Below are positions 1 through 12,899 of a DNA stretch of 64,000 nt, piece after piece. Made by a program: the position numbers and the translations under genes. The stretch is from Montifringilla adamsi. Its lineage: Eukaryota > Chordata > Aves > Passeriformes > Passeridae. The notes under the pieces were generated by a model. The model was not told the origin of the DNA and did not search any database. It saw nothing but the letters and a program-made list of their open reading frames with translations. Positions within the stretch are counted from its first letter, which is position 1. Every line of letters begins with the position of its first letter. The DNA lies in contig JAGGNK010007559.1 of the NCBI GenBank assembly GCA_017590115.1, forward strand, positions 570,076-634,075, in the 5' to 3' direction.

Positions 1-560
1 GGTGCCAGGCTGGGCAGGAGTGGAGGAGCCGCAGCCGAGAGCCGGCCAGCCCCGGCGGGGAGCTCGGCACAGCGGGCAGCTCTGCTCATTTCCTCCCGGC
101 CTGCGGCCCGGCCAGCGCCCAGCACCGCGGCATCGCTGCCCCTCCTCTGCCAGCTCCCTCCGGCCTGGCCCAGCTTCCTGCCAGCGCAAAGCCTCCTGCT
201 GCGGCGGGAACCAGCCCTGGGGATGCCCTTGTGCCACACACCTGTGCGGGGAACCAGGAGGGGCTCCTCAGCGGCAGCGCCGCACCCACAGATTTGGGTC
301 TTTGCATCTCCTGCCCCTGCCCCAGCCGGTGTCAGGCGCCGATCATCCTCCTCCTCCTCCTCCTCCTCGGCGCAGCCGCGTGGGTGCCTTTGCCGCAAGG
401 CTCCCTCGCCGGGGAAGCGCCGCGCTATTTTAATCCCGCATCTCCCACCATCCCAGCGTGGACGACTGCGAGTGCAGCCCCAGGAGAGCTCTGCCCCCGC
501 GCCCTGCACCTGCTCGAGGTGGAGGAACACCCCGCGGCTGTGCTTGGAGGGAGGCAGGAG
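1..560. other. GC/CpG-rich patch at left edge
   Basis: GC-rich sequence with a moderate density of CG dinucleotides and a short (TCC)n tract inside it. No TATA box, splice site or coding exon is convincing. It may be the edge of a CpG island that continues to the left of the window. Confidence 0.3.
345..368. repeat. (TCC)8 microsatellite
   Basis: Uninterrupted TCC triplets, visible directly. On the minus strand it reads (GGA)n. Confidence 0.9.
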
Positions 561-3020
561 TGGGCTGCTGGGCCCTGAACCCCAGGGAGGAATCTGCTTT
601 TACCCTGGAAGAGAATTCACGGTGATAAAGGCGAGCGCAGGGAGAGGACATGGGAATTCCCAGCTCATTAAAGTGCTGGCATCTGTCAGCCCATGGTAAC
701 AGCAGCTCCTCTTCTCCTCATCCATCTCAGTTCTTGTCCTCCCCCTGCCCAGGGGACTTGTGCTCAGCTCTGCAGTCACCCCACCACCGTCCCACTGCTG
801 TCCCACCAGCTGTGACTCCAGCATGTGCCAGAGCAGAGCCACAGGGATGCTGGGTGCCCACAGGGACGCCGGGCACCTGCAGGGTTGGTGCTGGGTGCCC
901 ACATGGACAGGAGCTGGGTGATCGTGCCGTGCCCGGCCGCAGCTGTGCTGGAGCAGCGGGAGCGCTCTCAGCCCCTGGACTCGTTCGCTGGCTGCGGTGG
1001 CTAAAGGCGAGCTGATTAAAGCAATTAGGATTTTAAATAGTAACACCAGAGTGGCTCATCAGCGCTGAAGAGGCAGTCAACTGACAGGCTGAGGAGCTTA
1101 TTTAGGGATCCTGTTTGGCTGAGGATCCTCAGCGGGGCTCCAGGGCTCCCCTCGGAGAGGGTGCCGGCGTAGGGGTGCCCCAGGTACCCCACAGCCCCCC
1201 CAGTGTCCACCTGGGGACACAGAGCAGCCCTGTCAGGGAGTGCCAAAAGGGACAGCCCTGCATACGCAGCCAGCTCTGTCTCCTGCCCTGCGGCCACAGG
1301 GACACCAAGGAGCACCAGAACTGCCAAGGAGTGCCCGCTGCCCACTCCTCTCTTTCTTTAAGATGGTTTATTTTCTGTAATAAAGGCTCGGGAAAAGGAA
1401 TGTGGAAGGAATTTTGCAGTGTTTCCCAGGAGGCGCTGCCGTGCAGCAGCAGATAAAAGTGCCTTTTGCAGCAGCTAAAGCCCCACACACATATTTTGCC
1501 TGCTTGGACTCAAGGGCCGAGATGCTGGAGATTAAGGCAGCCTGGTGGGAAATCCATCTGGTTTGGTGTATGTGGATCTCCAGTCACAAAGGAGCCTGGA
1601 CTCACACACCAATGTAGGAGCAGCACAAACAGCCTTGAAATGCTCCGTGCTCTTCCCTCTGCTCATTCTCTACACCTGCTCCTGGCTGTGCTGCCTGATG
1701 CCAGGGTGCCCACGGGCGCAGTGCCAGCCTGGGCACTCGCTGGGCCCCCAGGGACAACGGGGGGACAGCTGCAAGGAGCTTCCCAGGCCTGTCTCCATGG
1801 GCCCTGGGCTGGCTGCTGCTTCCAGCCCTGCCGTGCTCGCTCCTGCAGCTGCACTCCAGCGAGAGGTTCCACACCCCCAGGCTGGACCCCCTCACCCTCA
1901 GGTGGGGGAAAAGGGGAAAAAGGAAGGGGTAGGAACGGGGAATGAAGGGCAGGGGCAGAGGGGAGGGCAGGAGCTGCAGCCCAGCACAAGCCACTTGCTG
2001 ACTTTCCTGCGAGCTCCGAGGTGCCGTGGGAGGGAACTGGCACAGGCGCATTACGTTTATTTATAGGCATTTCTGTGGCACTCGATTAAATGCTGTGGTG
2101 GAGATATTGCAGTGTGAGGAGTATTTAGAGCCGTTTAACACCTCTTAGTCGGCAAAAGCCCATCTAATTCCTGCAGCAAACTGGGAGGGTGCACACAGCA
2201 AGGGCAGGAGCAGGGAAGATGCCCTCTCAGCCCTGGTTCCACCTGGGAAAGAGACCTTGTGGTCCGTGATGCACTTGTGGCAGTGCATCCAGGAGCCCCA
2301 CGTGATGCTCCACTGCCTCCAGGTGAGCAGCCCAGGGGCTGTGTTCCTCAGCAGGACACACATCCACACCCTGCCCAGCTCCCACGGAGATGCCTTTTCC
2401 CAGCTGCTGCAGGGTGCTGGTGGCACAATTGCACAGGATGCTGGCCAGGCCTGGCACCCACAGGCCCTGCCTGTGCCAGCCCCAGCATCCCCAAGTCCTG
2501 CTGAATGACGGGGCCTGCCCAAGAGAGGGCACAGGAGTTCCTGATGTTCAGGAGAAGCTCAGTCCCAGCCTTCCCTGGGTCTCTGTAACTGCTCTGCAGA
2601 ACCTCCCTGTGCCTTCTCAGGATGGCGAGGGGCTGAGCTGGCAAACCTCCAGATCTCAGGAAAGCTGTCAGGGGAGAGGGTTCAAAGGAAAGGCTGCCAA
2701 GTGCACCTCAAGGTGAGCTCTAATTGCACCACTGCAAATCCACCGCTGGCCCTTTCGCCCTTGGATGGCTCTGTCCCTGCTCCCCGCTGCTGCAGAGCTT
2801 GACCTGTCCATCCCCCAGACAGGGGACAAGCCATGGGAGCACCCAGGTCACTGGAGTGGCCACACAGCTGCTGGCCCACGGCTAACGGCCAATGGACCGA
2901 GGCTGAAACACAGGGAGATGCCCCAGCCCTGGGGAATGTCACCAAAGAAAGCACTGCCAGCTCCTGGGGAAGCACATTCCCCCAGCTCTCCCAGGCCACT
3001 GCCCCAGCAGCAGGGACCCT

Positions 3021-3154
3021 GAACCCAGCAGTGCAGGTTTTGTTCCAGTGCCCCACTGAACCCAGCAGTGCAGGTTTTGTTCCAGTGCCCCACTGAACCC
3101 AGCAGTGCAGGTTTTGTTCCAGTGCCCCACTGAACCCAGCAGTGCAGGTTTTGG
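3021..3154. repeat. 37-bp tandem repeat, 3.6 copies
   Basis: The unit begins GAACCCAGCAGTGCAGG and recurs at 3021, 3058, 3095 and 3132, nearly identical each time. The last copy is cut short after 23 bases. The near-identity suggests a recent or homogenised array. Confidence 0.9.
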
Positions 3155-3329
3155 CTCAGCCGAGCAGGTCCCAGTGCTGGACAGGATCTGCCCTTTGCTC
3201 TGCCTGTGATGGACCCTCAGACCCCAGCAGACCCCAGGCCCTGGGAGGTGAGGGCAGCCAGGGGCAGTGGCTGAGGGGTGCCAGGGCTCGCCCCGCCAGC
3301 TGCTCCCGCACACCCGGCCCCTGTCGCTT

Positions 3330-3620
3330 GCAAATGGATGCAATTAAGTTGATACTGCGGCCGCCCGTAATTGCTGTTTCCTCAGCTTGGCAGCACGACC
3401 CCGGAAGCCCCCATTATACTAATCACTGTCACACGAACACAATCGCAGAACACATAAAAACCTGGTGTGCTTCGTGCTGAAATACAGCCCTGCCGAAGGC
3501 TGAGCCGTGCCATAAATCTGCTCAGCACTTAACACTGCCGGCTGAATGGCCCCGCTTAATTATAGCTCCATAAACAGGGCTTGATAGCGGTATCAATGCC
3601 GTCCAAAATCAATCCTGCTG
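3330..3620. other. Candidate conserved non-coding element
   Basis: Balanced-composition DNA between GC-rich blocks, with motifs such as TGCAAATGGATGCAATTAAG (an octamer-like TGCAAAT plus a homeobox-like AATTAAG) and CTTAATTATAGC. There is no repeat signature and no open frame of note. It looks like a vertebrate enhancer-type element, but conservation cannot be tested from one sequence. Confidence 0.3.
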
Positions 3621-3789
3621 ATGGACAAAGGGACAGACTCGTCTCCTGCTGCCCCAGGGCTGGGCCACCCCTGCTCCCCACCATCCCAGCTCCAGGGAAT
3701 CTCCATCCCGTGCCCATCTCTGGGCCGTGCTCCACCCAGCCTTGGTCTGGCACTGCCACAGAGCCACGGCCAGGGCATTAGCATGGCAA

Positions 3790-4180
3790 CCCACACTGCT
3801 CTCTGTCAATTATGCTTCAGTATTTGAGCTCTAACCAGCTTCAAATTGAATCAGGGCAAAATCATCAGTATAAAAACTGCCCGCACCAGCCCTTCAATTC
3901 CAGCACTGGAAAAAAAAAGTTCTACATCTCATAATGGCCTTCCACCCCATAATGAACAGGAAAAATAAATTAGATTCCCAGCTAAGGGTATATTTATACA
4001 ATTTCATTATGTGCCCATGAGCAAGTCTGGTTTTCACCAAGATAAAAATGAGCTCTCAGCAATGCTCGTGCTAAATAAATGGAGTGATTTAACAGCTTAA
4101 CAAGGAGTGCGACAGAGGGGCTGTGGAACTGTGGCAAAAATGGAAAATAAAAATAAAATATATCAAAATGCTTGTGTTTC
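3790..4180. other. AT-rich island, candidate regulatory element
   Basis: AT-rich stretch with several A/T runs, CAATTATG, and AAATAAATTAG or TAAATAAATGG motifs, flanked by GC-rich DNA. Nothing coding is seen. The composition contrast is the only direct evidence. Confidence 0.25.
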
Positions 4181-5011
4181 CCGCACCGCACTGGCACTGC
4201 CGGGTCAGACCCACCCAGGAGAGAGGAGACAGCAGTGCTGGGACTGTGGGAGCATCCCAGGCTGTGAGCACTCGAATCCCGCCCCAGTGAAGCAGTTGGG
4301 AACAACTCCTGACTGCTTCAGCTCCTGGTGCTCGGTGTCCAAGTGATCCTCGTGAGCCAAAAGCAGAATCCCAGTCCCTCTCCTCGCTGGCAGCCCGTGG
4401 GTCCAGCTCACTCTCGCACTGCCACAGCAGCCCAGGGATGCCAGGGCCGTGAGTGCCAGCTGCCTGCAGGAGCAGGGAAGATTCTTGTGGCAGCTTTGGG
4501 GCTGGAAAGGGATATTTGCAGCCTGGAAGTCGTTCCCAGACTCTGAAAGCATGGCTCCTCTCCCAGCGCTGCTAGGATATTCCCAATTCCTCCCTCCCTC
4601 CCTGCCAGTGGAAGGAACCTCCTGCTACCCAGCTCCCAGCCCCCTTCCCTTGCTCCACCTGCAGCCCTTCTGCTGCTGGGGGCTGCAGCCCCCACCCATC
4701 AATCTCTCACGCAGCCAGGAGGGACCTGGGCAGAGTTTGGAAGAGCTCCTCACCCTCCCAAGGTTATCTGCTCCCAGGGAAGGCTCCTCCATCCCACCTT
4801 CTGCTGCCCCTGAAAAGAGCCCTCAGCTCTCCCCAGGCCCCACCCTGGGCCACGCATCCATCTGGGCTCAGCACCGTGTGCCTTCTCCAGCACAGTCAGG
4901 CTGGTCCCAGATCCATAACCCACACTTGAATAGCTCATCCAGTTAATGGCAGAGCTGCCAGCAGGCAAATCTGTCCCCTCAGCATCAGCAGCAAAGCCAG
5001 AGTGAAGCAGT

Positions 5012-5015
<4 letters not shown>

Positions 5016-5044
<29 letters not shown>
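5016..5044. repeat. Poly(T) tract, 29 bases
   Basis: Uninterrupted run of T, equal to poly(A) on the minus strand. I see no retrogene or SINE body next to it, so I treat it as a simple repeat. Confidence 0.85.
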
Positions 5045-5329
5045 GTTCCTCTCCTTTTTAAATCAATCGCGAGGCCACATGGTCCATCGGTGGGATCTGG
5101 AGAGCAGGAGCCGTCTCCAAGACAGAGCTGCTGGCTTGGCTGCCTGTCACAGCTCTGCTGCCACAAGGTGACATTTCCCCCTCCATCCTCCGTACCCCAG
5201 GGAGCCGGGTGGATTAATAGTCCGGCGGGGCTCTGGAAATATGTGTGCCGGGAGTTACGAGCCTGATTCATAACAGGAGTTCCCTCCCCTGCTAGAGAGA
5301 TTAATCACCGGTGCAAATGCAAACAGGGG

Positions 5330-5560
5330 CTGGGCTCAGCCGAGCCCGAAGCGCGGCACAGCTGGAGCGGAGCTGAGCCGAGCGCGCTGCCGGCTCCCGG
5401 CGCTGCTGCCGCGTCTGGCGGCGGAGCCCGCACCTCCAGCGCTGTGGAAAACAAATTCTTTGTGCAAAGGACTGGTTCCGAGTGCCTGCGCGCTCCGTGC
5501 AAACACGGCACCAGCCCGGGAGCCCGCCTGTGCTGCCTCCTCCGGCGGGAATCACGGAGC
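5330..5560. other. Small CpG-rich patch
   Basis: About 230 bases with many CG dinucleotides (GCGCGCTGCCGG, CCGCGTCTGGCGGCGG), between CpG-poor DNA. There is no splice or core promoter motif I would trust. It could be a small CpG island or simply locally GC-rich sequence. Confidence 0.3.
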
Positions 5561-5897
5561 AGCACCAGCTCTGCTCAGCCCTCATGGGCACAAACCGGTT
5601 ACAGCCGATTTATCCTTAAACACCTCGTTAAACGCAGCAAGAGCCCAAACCCTGCACCAAGGATCCATCCCTCCTCTGCGGGGCAGCTCCCGGGCATCCC
5701 ACCAGAGGTGCCCCTGCCTGCTGGGAAGCTGCAGCTGGAGAGCACCGAGCCCAGCATCCTGCCTGGCCCCAGGGGCACCCACCAGCGACCCTAACCTGCT
5801 TCCAGGGGCACCTGCTCTGAACTGAGCCAAGCTCTTTGCAATCAAACCAGCCCTCCCAACAGCACGCCTGCCCCAGGACAGAATGGAAATCTCCATT

Positions 5898-5926
5898 CCC
5901 AAGGGGACATGGACCATCCCCTTGGG
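5898..5926. repeat. Perfect 10-bp inverted repeat
   Basis: The left arm CCCAAGGGGA (5898-5907) is the exact reverse complement of the right arm TCCCCTTGGG (5917-5926), with a 9-base loop. The surrounding bases repeat the GGACCATCCCC theme. No function is implied. Confidence 0.8.
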
Positions 5927-6759
5927 GACAAGGACCATCCCCGTGATGCTCTGTTCTGGCTGCTCTGGAATTCCTTCTTTCTGTCCCTCTAACACACAAA
6001 ACAACCAGATCATTTTCACCACACCATTTCCCCAGCCCCAAGCAGAGCTGTTTCCCAGGCTGCCAGAATCTTTTACAACCCCCAGAGGATCAGCAAATGA
6101 TTTTTCACTCTTCCCTTTGGTTTGGAGAGAAAAAGGATCTCGGCTCAATCACAATTAGAGCCAACTGCGGCTGGTAGGCAGAGAAAGCTGCGGTTCCTGT
6201 GTGACAGGAATGATCTAATCAGGCACCGGGTCAGATGGCCAAAAAACAAACCCCTGCAGAGATGATAACGGCTGGCTCCTGCCCGAGCTGAGCTGGCTGA
6301 GAGCACGGGGCCTGGGGAGGCACAGGAAGGGGGGTGATGGAGATCACACAGCAGCACAGGGACCACGGCACGGTGGTGCAAAGCAGAGGTGAGGACCTCT
6401 GACTGTGCCTGGCCTTCCTCCTGGGAGGAGGAGGAGAAGGACGCCCACATGTCCCTGCTGATGCTGGCAAACCACCTCCACAGCCAGCAGGGTGGGTCTG
6501 TGCCAGCTCCCAGGATGGAGGAGAACGGGTAGCTGCTGGAGGACACCCCATCTCTTTCCAGCTCCCAGCCCCAGAGCTCCCCAGCAGGCCCAGGGGCTGA
6601 AGGGCCAGTGGAGGGTCCCATTGCAGCACTGGCACCAGAAGGAAAAGAAAAATTTGCCTTCTCGGGCCGCCCTTGCTCTGCCCTTCCCAGGTCCCCCTCT
6701 GCTCCTCACCCCGACCCAAGGAGGCTGCAGGTTCAGTGGGGCTGGACACCACAGATTAG

Positions 6760-6910
6760 ATTGCATCTGTCTGGGTATAAATAATTTACTGCTTGATGGT
6801 CAGAGTGAATTTAATTAGTTCTTGTTCTCCTGATAGAATCAGCCCACCGCTGCTAAAGCATTTCACTCCGAATTAGCCTGAGAAGCACTAACAAGGCAGC
6901 GCTAATTTTA
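6760..6910. other. AT-rich island with TAATTAG motif
   Basis: Short AT-rich segment with TATAAATAATTTACTG, GAATTTAATTAGTTC and CGAATTAGCC. It resembles the other homeobox-motif-rich islands of this flank. Nothing coding is seen. Confidence 0.25.
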
Positions 6911-8509
6911 CACACACGACATCCCCCACAGTCTCTGAAAATACAGCTCCACAGAGCAGGGAGAGGGGCAGCGTGAGGGACGAGCCCGGGCACACCCTGG
7001 CCAGGGAGGGGTGTGTGGAGGTGGCACGGATGGGCACCAGCACACACACCCCATCCCTTCCCTCTGCCCTCACTTCCAGCTCCCCAGGGATCTGGAGAGG
7101 GGGCAAGGGGCAGGAGCCTGTGGCTGGCAGGGCTGATACTGCTGCCTGTCAGTCCCCTCCTGCCTGGGGAGGGGCTCCGTGCCAGCTGAGTGCCCACCTC
7201 ACCCCCTTCCTTCAGCTCCCGGGGTCATGCCAGGCTGCTGCTGCTGGAATTGCTGCCACAGCCTTGGAGCAGCACCAGCACACGTCAGCGCTCCAGGGGC
7301 ACACATGCCCACTCACCTGGAAGGGAGAGCAGAGGGGGAACAGGGGGGCAGCAGTGGGAGATGGGCACAGAGCGCTGGGGCAGCACCCCCAGCCCCAAGA
7401 GAGCACTCTGGCACCCCACACCCAGCATCCTGCCCAAGCCAGGCTGCACACTGACCTCATCCAAGACAGAATCAGGCTAGGAGGGGTTCAGTCAGGAGCC
7501 AAGGCATGGAAGGTGAAGAAAGACCCCTGCCCCACTGGCTGCACCACAGCAGACTGAGCAGCACAGCCCGAGCCCCCAGACCCCGCTGTGTCCCCACGGG
7601 CAGCCAGCCCTGAACATCCCCACCCATCCTCCTGCGCTCAGCCACAGCCCCCGGGCTCTCCTCTGAGGACGGAGCCGCTCTGCCCGCAGTGCTTTACAGC
7701 TCCTGCCTCCCTGCTCTGACCTCCCCTGTCTCAGCAGGATTTATGGTGCCCATTAAGAGCCTGCCCCAGCTGCCTCCGAGCTGGCACCGCAGCCGCCCGT
7801 GCCACACCGAGCCCTGCTGGTGATCCTGAGCCCTCTGGGTGACCCCCCCCCCCAGTCACCAACGCCCCTGCAGGCACACATCTGGGCCATTTCCACCCAA
7901 AAGCGAAATTCTGGGGATAGGGGACTACATGGAAAGGCTCCGTTGTGCCAGAGGGATCCTGCCTGAGAGGACCATGTGGGGAACTGCGTGCTCCTGCCGG
8001 TTCCTGCCTGGAGCAGAGGCACCTCACCACGGCGTGCCCCCCAGCAGCTTGGTGCCACCATTCCTGCTGGCACAGCCAAGCTCCTGCACACGGAACAAAC
8101 CAGCTTGACTGCCCCAGCTGACGGGCAATGCCTCTGAGCTGCCAATCCCCACTCAATAAATCACCTGCAAATGAGGTGCCCACAGCCACTGGCAGCTCCC
8201 CCAGGGCAGAGGCCACCCCTGAACTCACCAAGGGGCTGAACTCATCAGGGCTGCTGGGCCACTGGTGCCATATGCAGGGACCATCCCCAGGGCACAGCAG
8301 CACGGGGGGAGCAGCATCCCTCCTTCTTCCCTTTTTTCCTCCCTCCATGAGCTCATCCTCTGCCCAAGCCACTCTCCCCCACCAGGAACAGCCCGTCCGA
8401 TATCGCCCTCTCTCCTGTTTACGCATAAGCCAGGCTGACAACTCCTCTTCATCACGGTGTCAGAGCCTTCCTCGGCAGCCATGCATCTCAAGCAGGACAG
8501 CACCATAAA

Positions 8510-8740
8510 TATTGCATAGGAGGTGTTTCTAATCTAGTTACAGGCTCAGCCTCTCACGCTCTTCCATCAGGAAGCCTTGGATTGAAATTGAAGTGTATTA
8601 GTATAATTTTATCAGGTTTTATTAAGCCTGGGGTCTCACGTTTTTGATATATAGTTTTAATTAAATTTTAAGTCAAAGAATGCAGTTGTTCATATTTTAT
8701 CTCGCCGTGGCACATCAGGAGGAGGCCGTTAATCAGCACA
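8510..8740. other. AT-rich island, candidate conserved non-coding element
   Basis: Contains TTTTAATTAAATTTTAAG, TATTAGTATAATTTTATC and a GC-poor core of about 150 bases set in GC-rich sequence. It has no repeat hallmark and no protein-like frame. Enhancer-like by composition only. Confidence 0.3.
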
Positions 8741-11135
8741 CACCAAAACATCCCTTCGCCCGTGATGAACGGGAGGAAACTCTACTAGCAGAGCCCAACT
8801 TCCCTCCATCCCTCTCAGCCCAACTGAGCCCCTGCCCAGCTCCAGCCAAACCTGGAGCCCTCCTGCCCTCCATGCCAGGAGCACTCACAGGTGGGAGGAA
8901 GGGAAAAGCCTTGGGATGAGCAGGGCAGAGGGAAGGTGGCCCGAGGCAGCTGGCACCGGGGGCTGCTCCCGCTGGGCTCAGCAGCAGCAGCTGCCACCGG
9001 CAGTAGGAGAGCAGGGACAGAGCCAGGGGCTGGCTCCAGCACCAGGAGGGACCTTCAGCCTCCCCTCAGGGCAAGCACGGCACTCTGGGCTGAGCCATGC
9101 GCCAGGGCCCAGCTGGGATCGTTCCCACCATCCTGGGAAAAGGGAATCCCAGCCCTCGACTGCAGGGACTGCCCAAGCCTACAGAGGGTCCCCAAGGGTG
9201 CAGCAGCCCCTCAGGGATGGTGCAGCCCCTGGAGCTGCCAGCTGCACTTCAGAGCCAGGAGCATCACCAGCATGGTGCCCTTCTTTCTGCTAAGAGCAGT
9301 TTGGGGACACGAAGGTTGAGGTCTGTGCCTTCTGCCAGCAAGAGCAGCAGATGCCATCACAGCTGGCACTGCTGCTGCCCTCACCTCATGGCTCCCTGCC
9401 CAGGGAGGGCTGTGACTCCCCGGGGACACAAGGCCACAGTGGTGGCAGATTGCTCCCAGGTCCTTGGGAAAGGCTGATTCATCCTGGCTGGAAGGAGCCG
9501 CAGCACAAGGCAGAGCAGAGGCAGCTCACCCACCCCCCATCCTCAGCCTGGGCACTGTGACACGTCTGGCTGCAGCTGTGCCCTCCCCATGCACGGCTGG
9601 GCAGCACAACTGCATCACAGCCCCCAGGTACCTTCCCAGCTGGAGCACAGCAAACCCTCTGCTGGCAGCCCCAGCCAGGCTGGGGTCTGCAGAGCCCTGA
9701 TCCAGAGCATCAGCACCCCTCAGCAGCAGAGCTGGGGGAACGGGGGCTTTGGGGACACAGACAACACACTCCCCCACACATGTGCCACCACTGCCTTAGC
9801 TGGGGCCAGAGATCTCAGAGGATTCCTGAGCATGGAAACAGCTCAGCCCAGAAACATCTCAAGTCCTGGAGCTTCCCTGGTGTGGAAAGCAGAAGAGCTG
9901 AGCACAGACCTATCTCTCCCAGCTGAGGCACTGAAAAAAATTATCATCAAACTTGCCAAAATGTAATCAATTAAAAGCCATTTGTAATGCTATCACATAA
10001 AAAAAAAATAACTCTCATCTTTCCCACATCGAGGTCTCCACCTGGAAGAGCGGCAGAAACCATCAAGCACAAGTGACAGGGACAGCCCTGCCAGTGACAG
10101 CCACATCACCAGTGCACCCCAGCAGGGCCACGTGCCCACGGACCGTGGTGGCCCCAGAGGAGCTGTCAGTGCTCCCCAAGACCTGCTCCAGCACTCCACT
10201 GCCTGCCCAGACAGCCAGGGCTGTCCTGGGAGCAGCTGAGGATCACAGCCAGTGTGACAAAACTCGGCTACAGCAGCGCCGTCCTTGCACAGGGAGGGAG
10301 GGAATCCCAGGACGAGCAGGAATGGTTCTGCTCATCAGCCGCAAGACTGATAGACTTGGGGGGTGGGGAGCATGTTTTGCATTTCCTTCCTTCTCCTTTG
10401 CAAAGAAACAGGGATTTGGGGTTGGATTTGAACTTCATCCAGAAGAAAATAATTTCGTTTGAAAAGGAAGCAGTTGGATTGCTTAACACACTCTGTCCCT
10501 ACTCCCATTGGAACAGGATTTGAGGCACAGAGAGAGTTTCAGGCCGAGCAGCCCCACTCCTGCTGCATCACAGTGTGTGGGTCACCCTGGGGCTCACCTG
10601 GGAGGGAAGGACATCCTGCCAGCCCCTGGGCACAGGAGCCCCAGCACAGCCAGCACTCAGCCCCCAGACTGCACCGGCAAAGGCTTCCCACGCACAGGGG
10701 CTGCAGCAATCACTGCTGGGGGGCTGCTGCCCCCAAACCCACAGCTCAGCACACACAACACCCCAGCCCTGAGCCCACCACAGCGCAGCAGCTGCCCACG
10801 GGCATCCTGCCACCCACCCCAGTGCTGCCAGGGGCTGTGGGCGCTGTGGTGCCACCAGGCCCCTGTGGGTGCCTGTGCCGAGGTTTCAGATAAATTTGAA
10901 CTGGGCAGCGAGAGAGCAGGGCAGCACGAGCTGCGTGTCACTGCAAGGCGAGTATTTATATCCTTCCCCAACGCAGCATCCCTTTGTAAAGGCACGGAGC
11001 GAGTACAGGCAGGGCTGTCAGTTCAGCCGTGTGTTACAAGTGTTTGATATGGAGATTCTGGCAGTGGGAATGGATGTACCTCGCTGAGAGGTTTATGTAA
11101 AATGACAGCTTCTGGAAAATGAAGCACTCAGATAC

Positions 11136-11177
11136 AAAAAAAAAAAAAAAAAAAAAAAGTTTTGAAAAAAAAAAAAC

Positions 11178-11234
<57 letters not shown>

Positions 11235-11250
11235 AAAAAAAAGAAAAGTA
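11136..11250. repeat. Poly(A) block of about 115 bases
   Basis: Three A runs (11136-11158, 11165-11176, 11179-11232) followed by an A-rich tail with single G interruptions. The 54-base run is the longest homopolymer in the window. Sequence on either side shows no retrotransposon or processed-gene body and no flanking duplication I can see. The exact length is likely unreliable in any assembly. Confidence 0.9.
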
Positions 11251-11429
11251 CAAACAAAAGGGAGGGAGGAGAGGCTTTCGCTCCTCGAGGCCAAAGCAGA
11301 TCTCTCCTCCCTGCTGGCCCCGAGCAACTCCCACCCAGCCGGCGACACAGCACCGACCCCACCAGCTCGGCTCGGCTGGTTCAGCTGCACACACGCCGGA
11401 GCTGCCCCATTTCCATCCCATGGCATCCC

Positions 11430-11740
11430 TCCTCCTCTCCCCTGTTTACGGGCTGTGCCTTTCATCGCCGCTGCGCGTGGGCGTGCGCGGGCGGCGGGCG
11501 GAGGATGCCTGGGAGCGCTGCTGTCAGCGGGCCGGGAACGCGCTGCGATCCTGCCACGGCCGGTGGGGACGAGGGACACGGCACCAACAGCGCCGGGCAC
11601 CGCCCGGGCCCCTCCCCGGGGCTGCGACTGCGGATGCCAACGCTCCCCGTGCCACAGCGGGGACGGGGCATGCGGTGCCCATGGAGCCGGGCAGCGGCCG
11701 GTTCCCCTGCCACCCTGCAGCGCCGAGGGACGATGCTGAG
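11430..11740. other. CpG-rich patch
   Basis: Starts soon after the poly(A) block and is dense in CG (GCGTGGGCGTGCGCGGGCGG and others). A small CpG island is possible. I see no convincing exon on either strand. Confidence 0.35.
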
Positions 11741-12099
11741 GTCCTCACCCATCTAAGAGCCTGCACTGGCAGAGGCTGCTGGTGGAGGCACTGCAAGGGG
11801 AACAGATGCGATGCCACCCCCAGACAGACCCAGAGCCGGTTCCTGGGGAGCGTTTTCTCCCTCACTGACTCCCACCACTCACCTCACCTCAACCGACTCC
11901 AGCTGCAGCAGCGAGGCAGAGACAGGCACCCCCAGCAGGGCCATCTCACCCAGGAAGGAATGTGGCAGCAGCACCCAGGAGGCTGGAGGCTGGCTCGTCC
12001 TTCCAAAGGCACAGCCAGCTCCCTCCCTTGGCTTTACACCCTCCTCCACCCCCTGTGCCCGACGGGGGGATCCATGCCATGGCCGAGGTGGAAGCAATT

Positions 12100-12370
12100 C
12101 CTGCTGCAGCTATAATGATCCATAAAGAAGCTGACTTGTTTCTTACCTCTCTGAAATGAAGGATGGTGATTACCCTCCATCCCAGTTCACAAAGCCTAAT
12201 CCAAATTGATGGCCTCCCAGAGATTGCTTCTCTTGCCTCTCACCAATCCAATACCCAGCTCCCCTACACACATCTACTCAGGAGCAAAACGTCAGCGTAA
12301 TTCACGCAGGCTCCGGATGGAAAGGCCATTTATCCTGCAGGAAAGGCTCCTGGACGAGACATTACATTAA
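12100..12370. other. Candidate conserved non-coding element
   Basis: Balanced-composition segment containing TATAATGATCCATAAAG, CCTAATCCAAATTGATGG and ATTACATTAACAGC, flanked by GC-rich DNA. No reading frame or repeat is evident. Confidence 0.3.
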
Positions 12371-12899
12371 CAGCACGTTAGGGAGAGGTGGCAGTGCCAG
12401 CCTGGCTCCTCCAGGCCACAGGCAGCAGGGCAGGGATCTGCTCCAAGCCCCTCAGGGAGGAACCCCTGTAAGGGACCCCTCTGCAAGGTGTGGAGGAGCA
12501 GCAGAGCTGGGCACAGCTCTGGATTGCTATAAATATCCTGGAGCAGGACTGACAACAAAGGCAGCAGCTGAAGCAGCACCATCCTCGCCAGCAGCGCAGC
12601 ACAGCCACCCACGGAGCCATCCTGTCTGTCCCCACACCCGAGGGGCACCTGGGGGAAAAACTCCTTGATGTCCCATCCTGGGCAGGATCCTGGCACGCGT
12701 TTGTTTGTCCCCCTGGCACAGCCGGCCCTGCAGGTGCCCCAGCAGCAGGGCAGGCAGCGGGGGAGCTTCAGCCACGAGCCCAGGGCACGAACCTCTGGGG
12801 ATGGCAGCTGTGCAGGCTCGGGCACCACCGGCTCTAGGGATCCACTTCATCGAGAGCCTCTGCCGACCTTGGGCATCGCTGAGCAGGAGCCCTGGGGCC

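Noticed and set aside
5016..5044. Poly(T) as the tail of an antisense retroposon
   Set aside because: No element body, no target duplication, and CR1 elements do not carry poly(A) tails.
11162..12115. 317-codon frame beginning with a long Lys run
   Set aside because: The Lys run is the poly(A) block. The remaining part is GC-rich read-through without splice or domain support.
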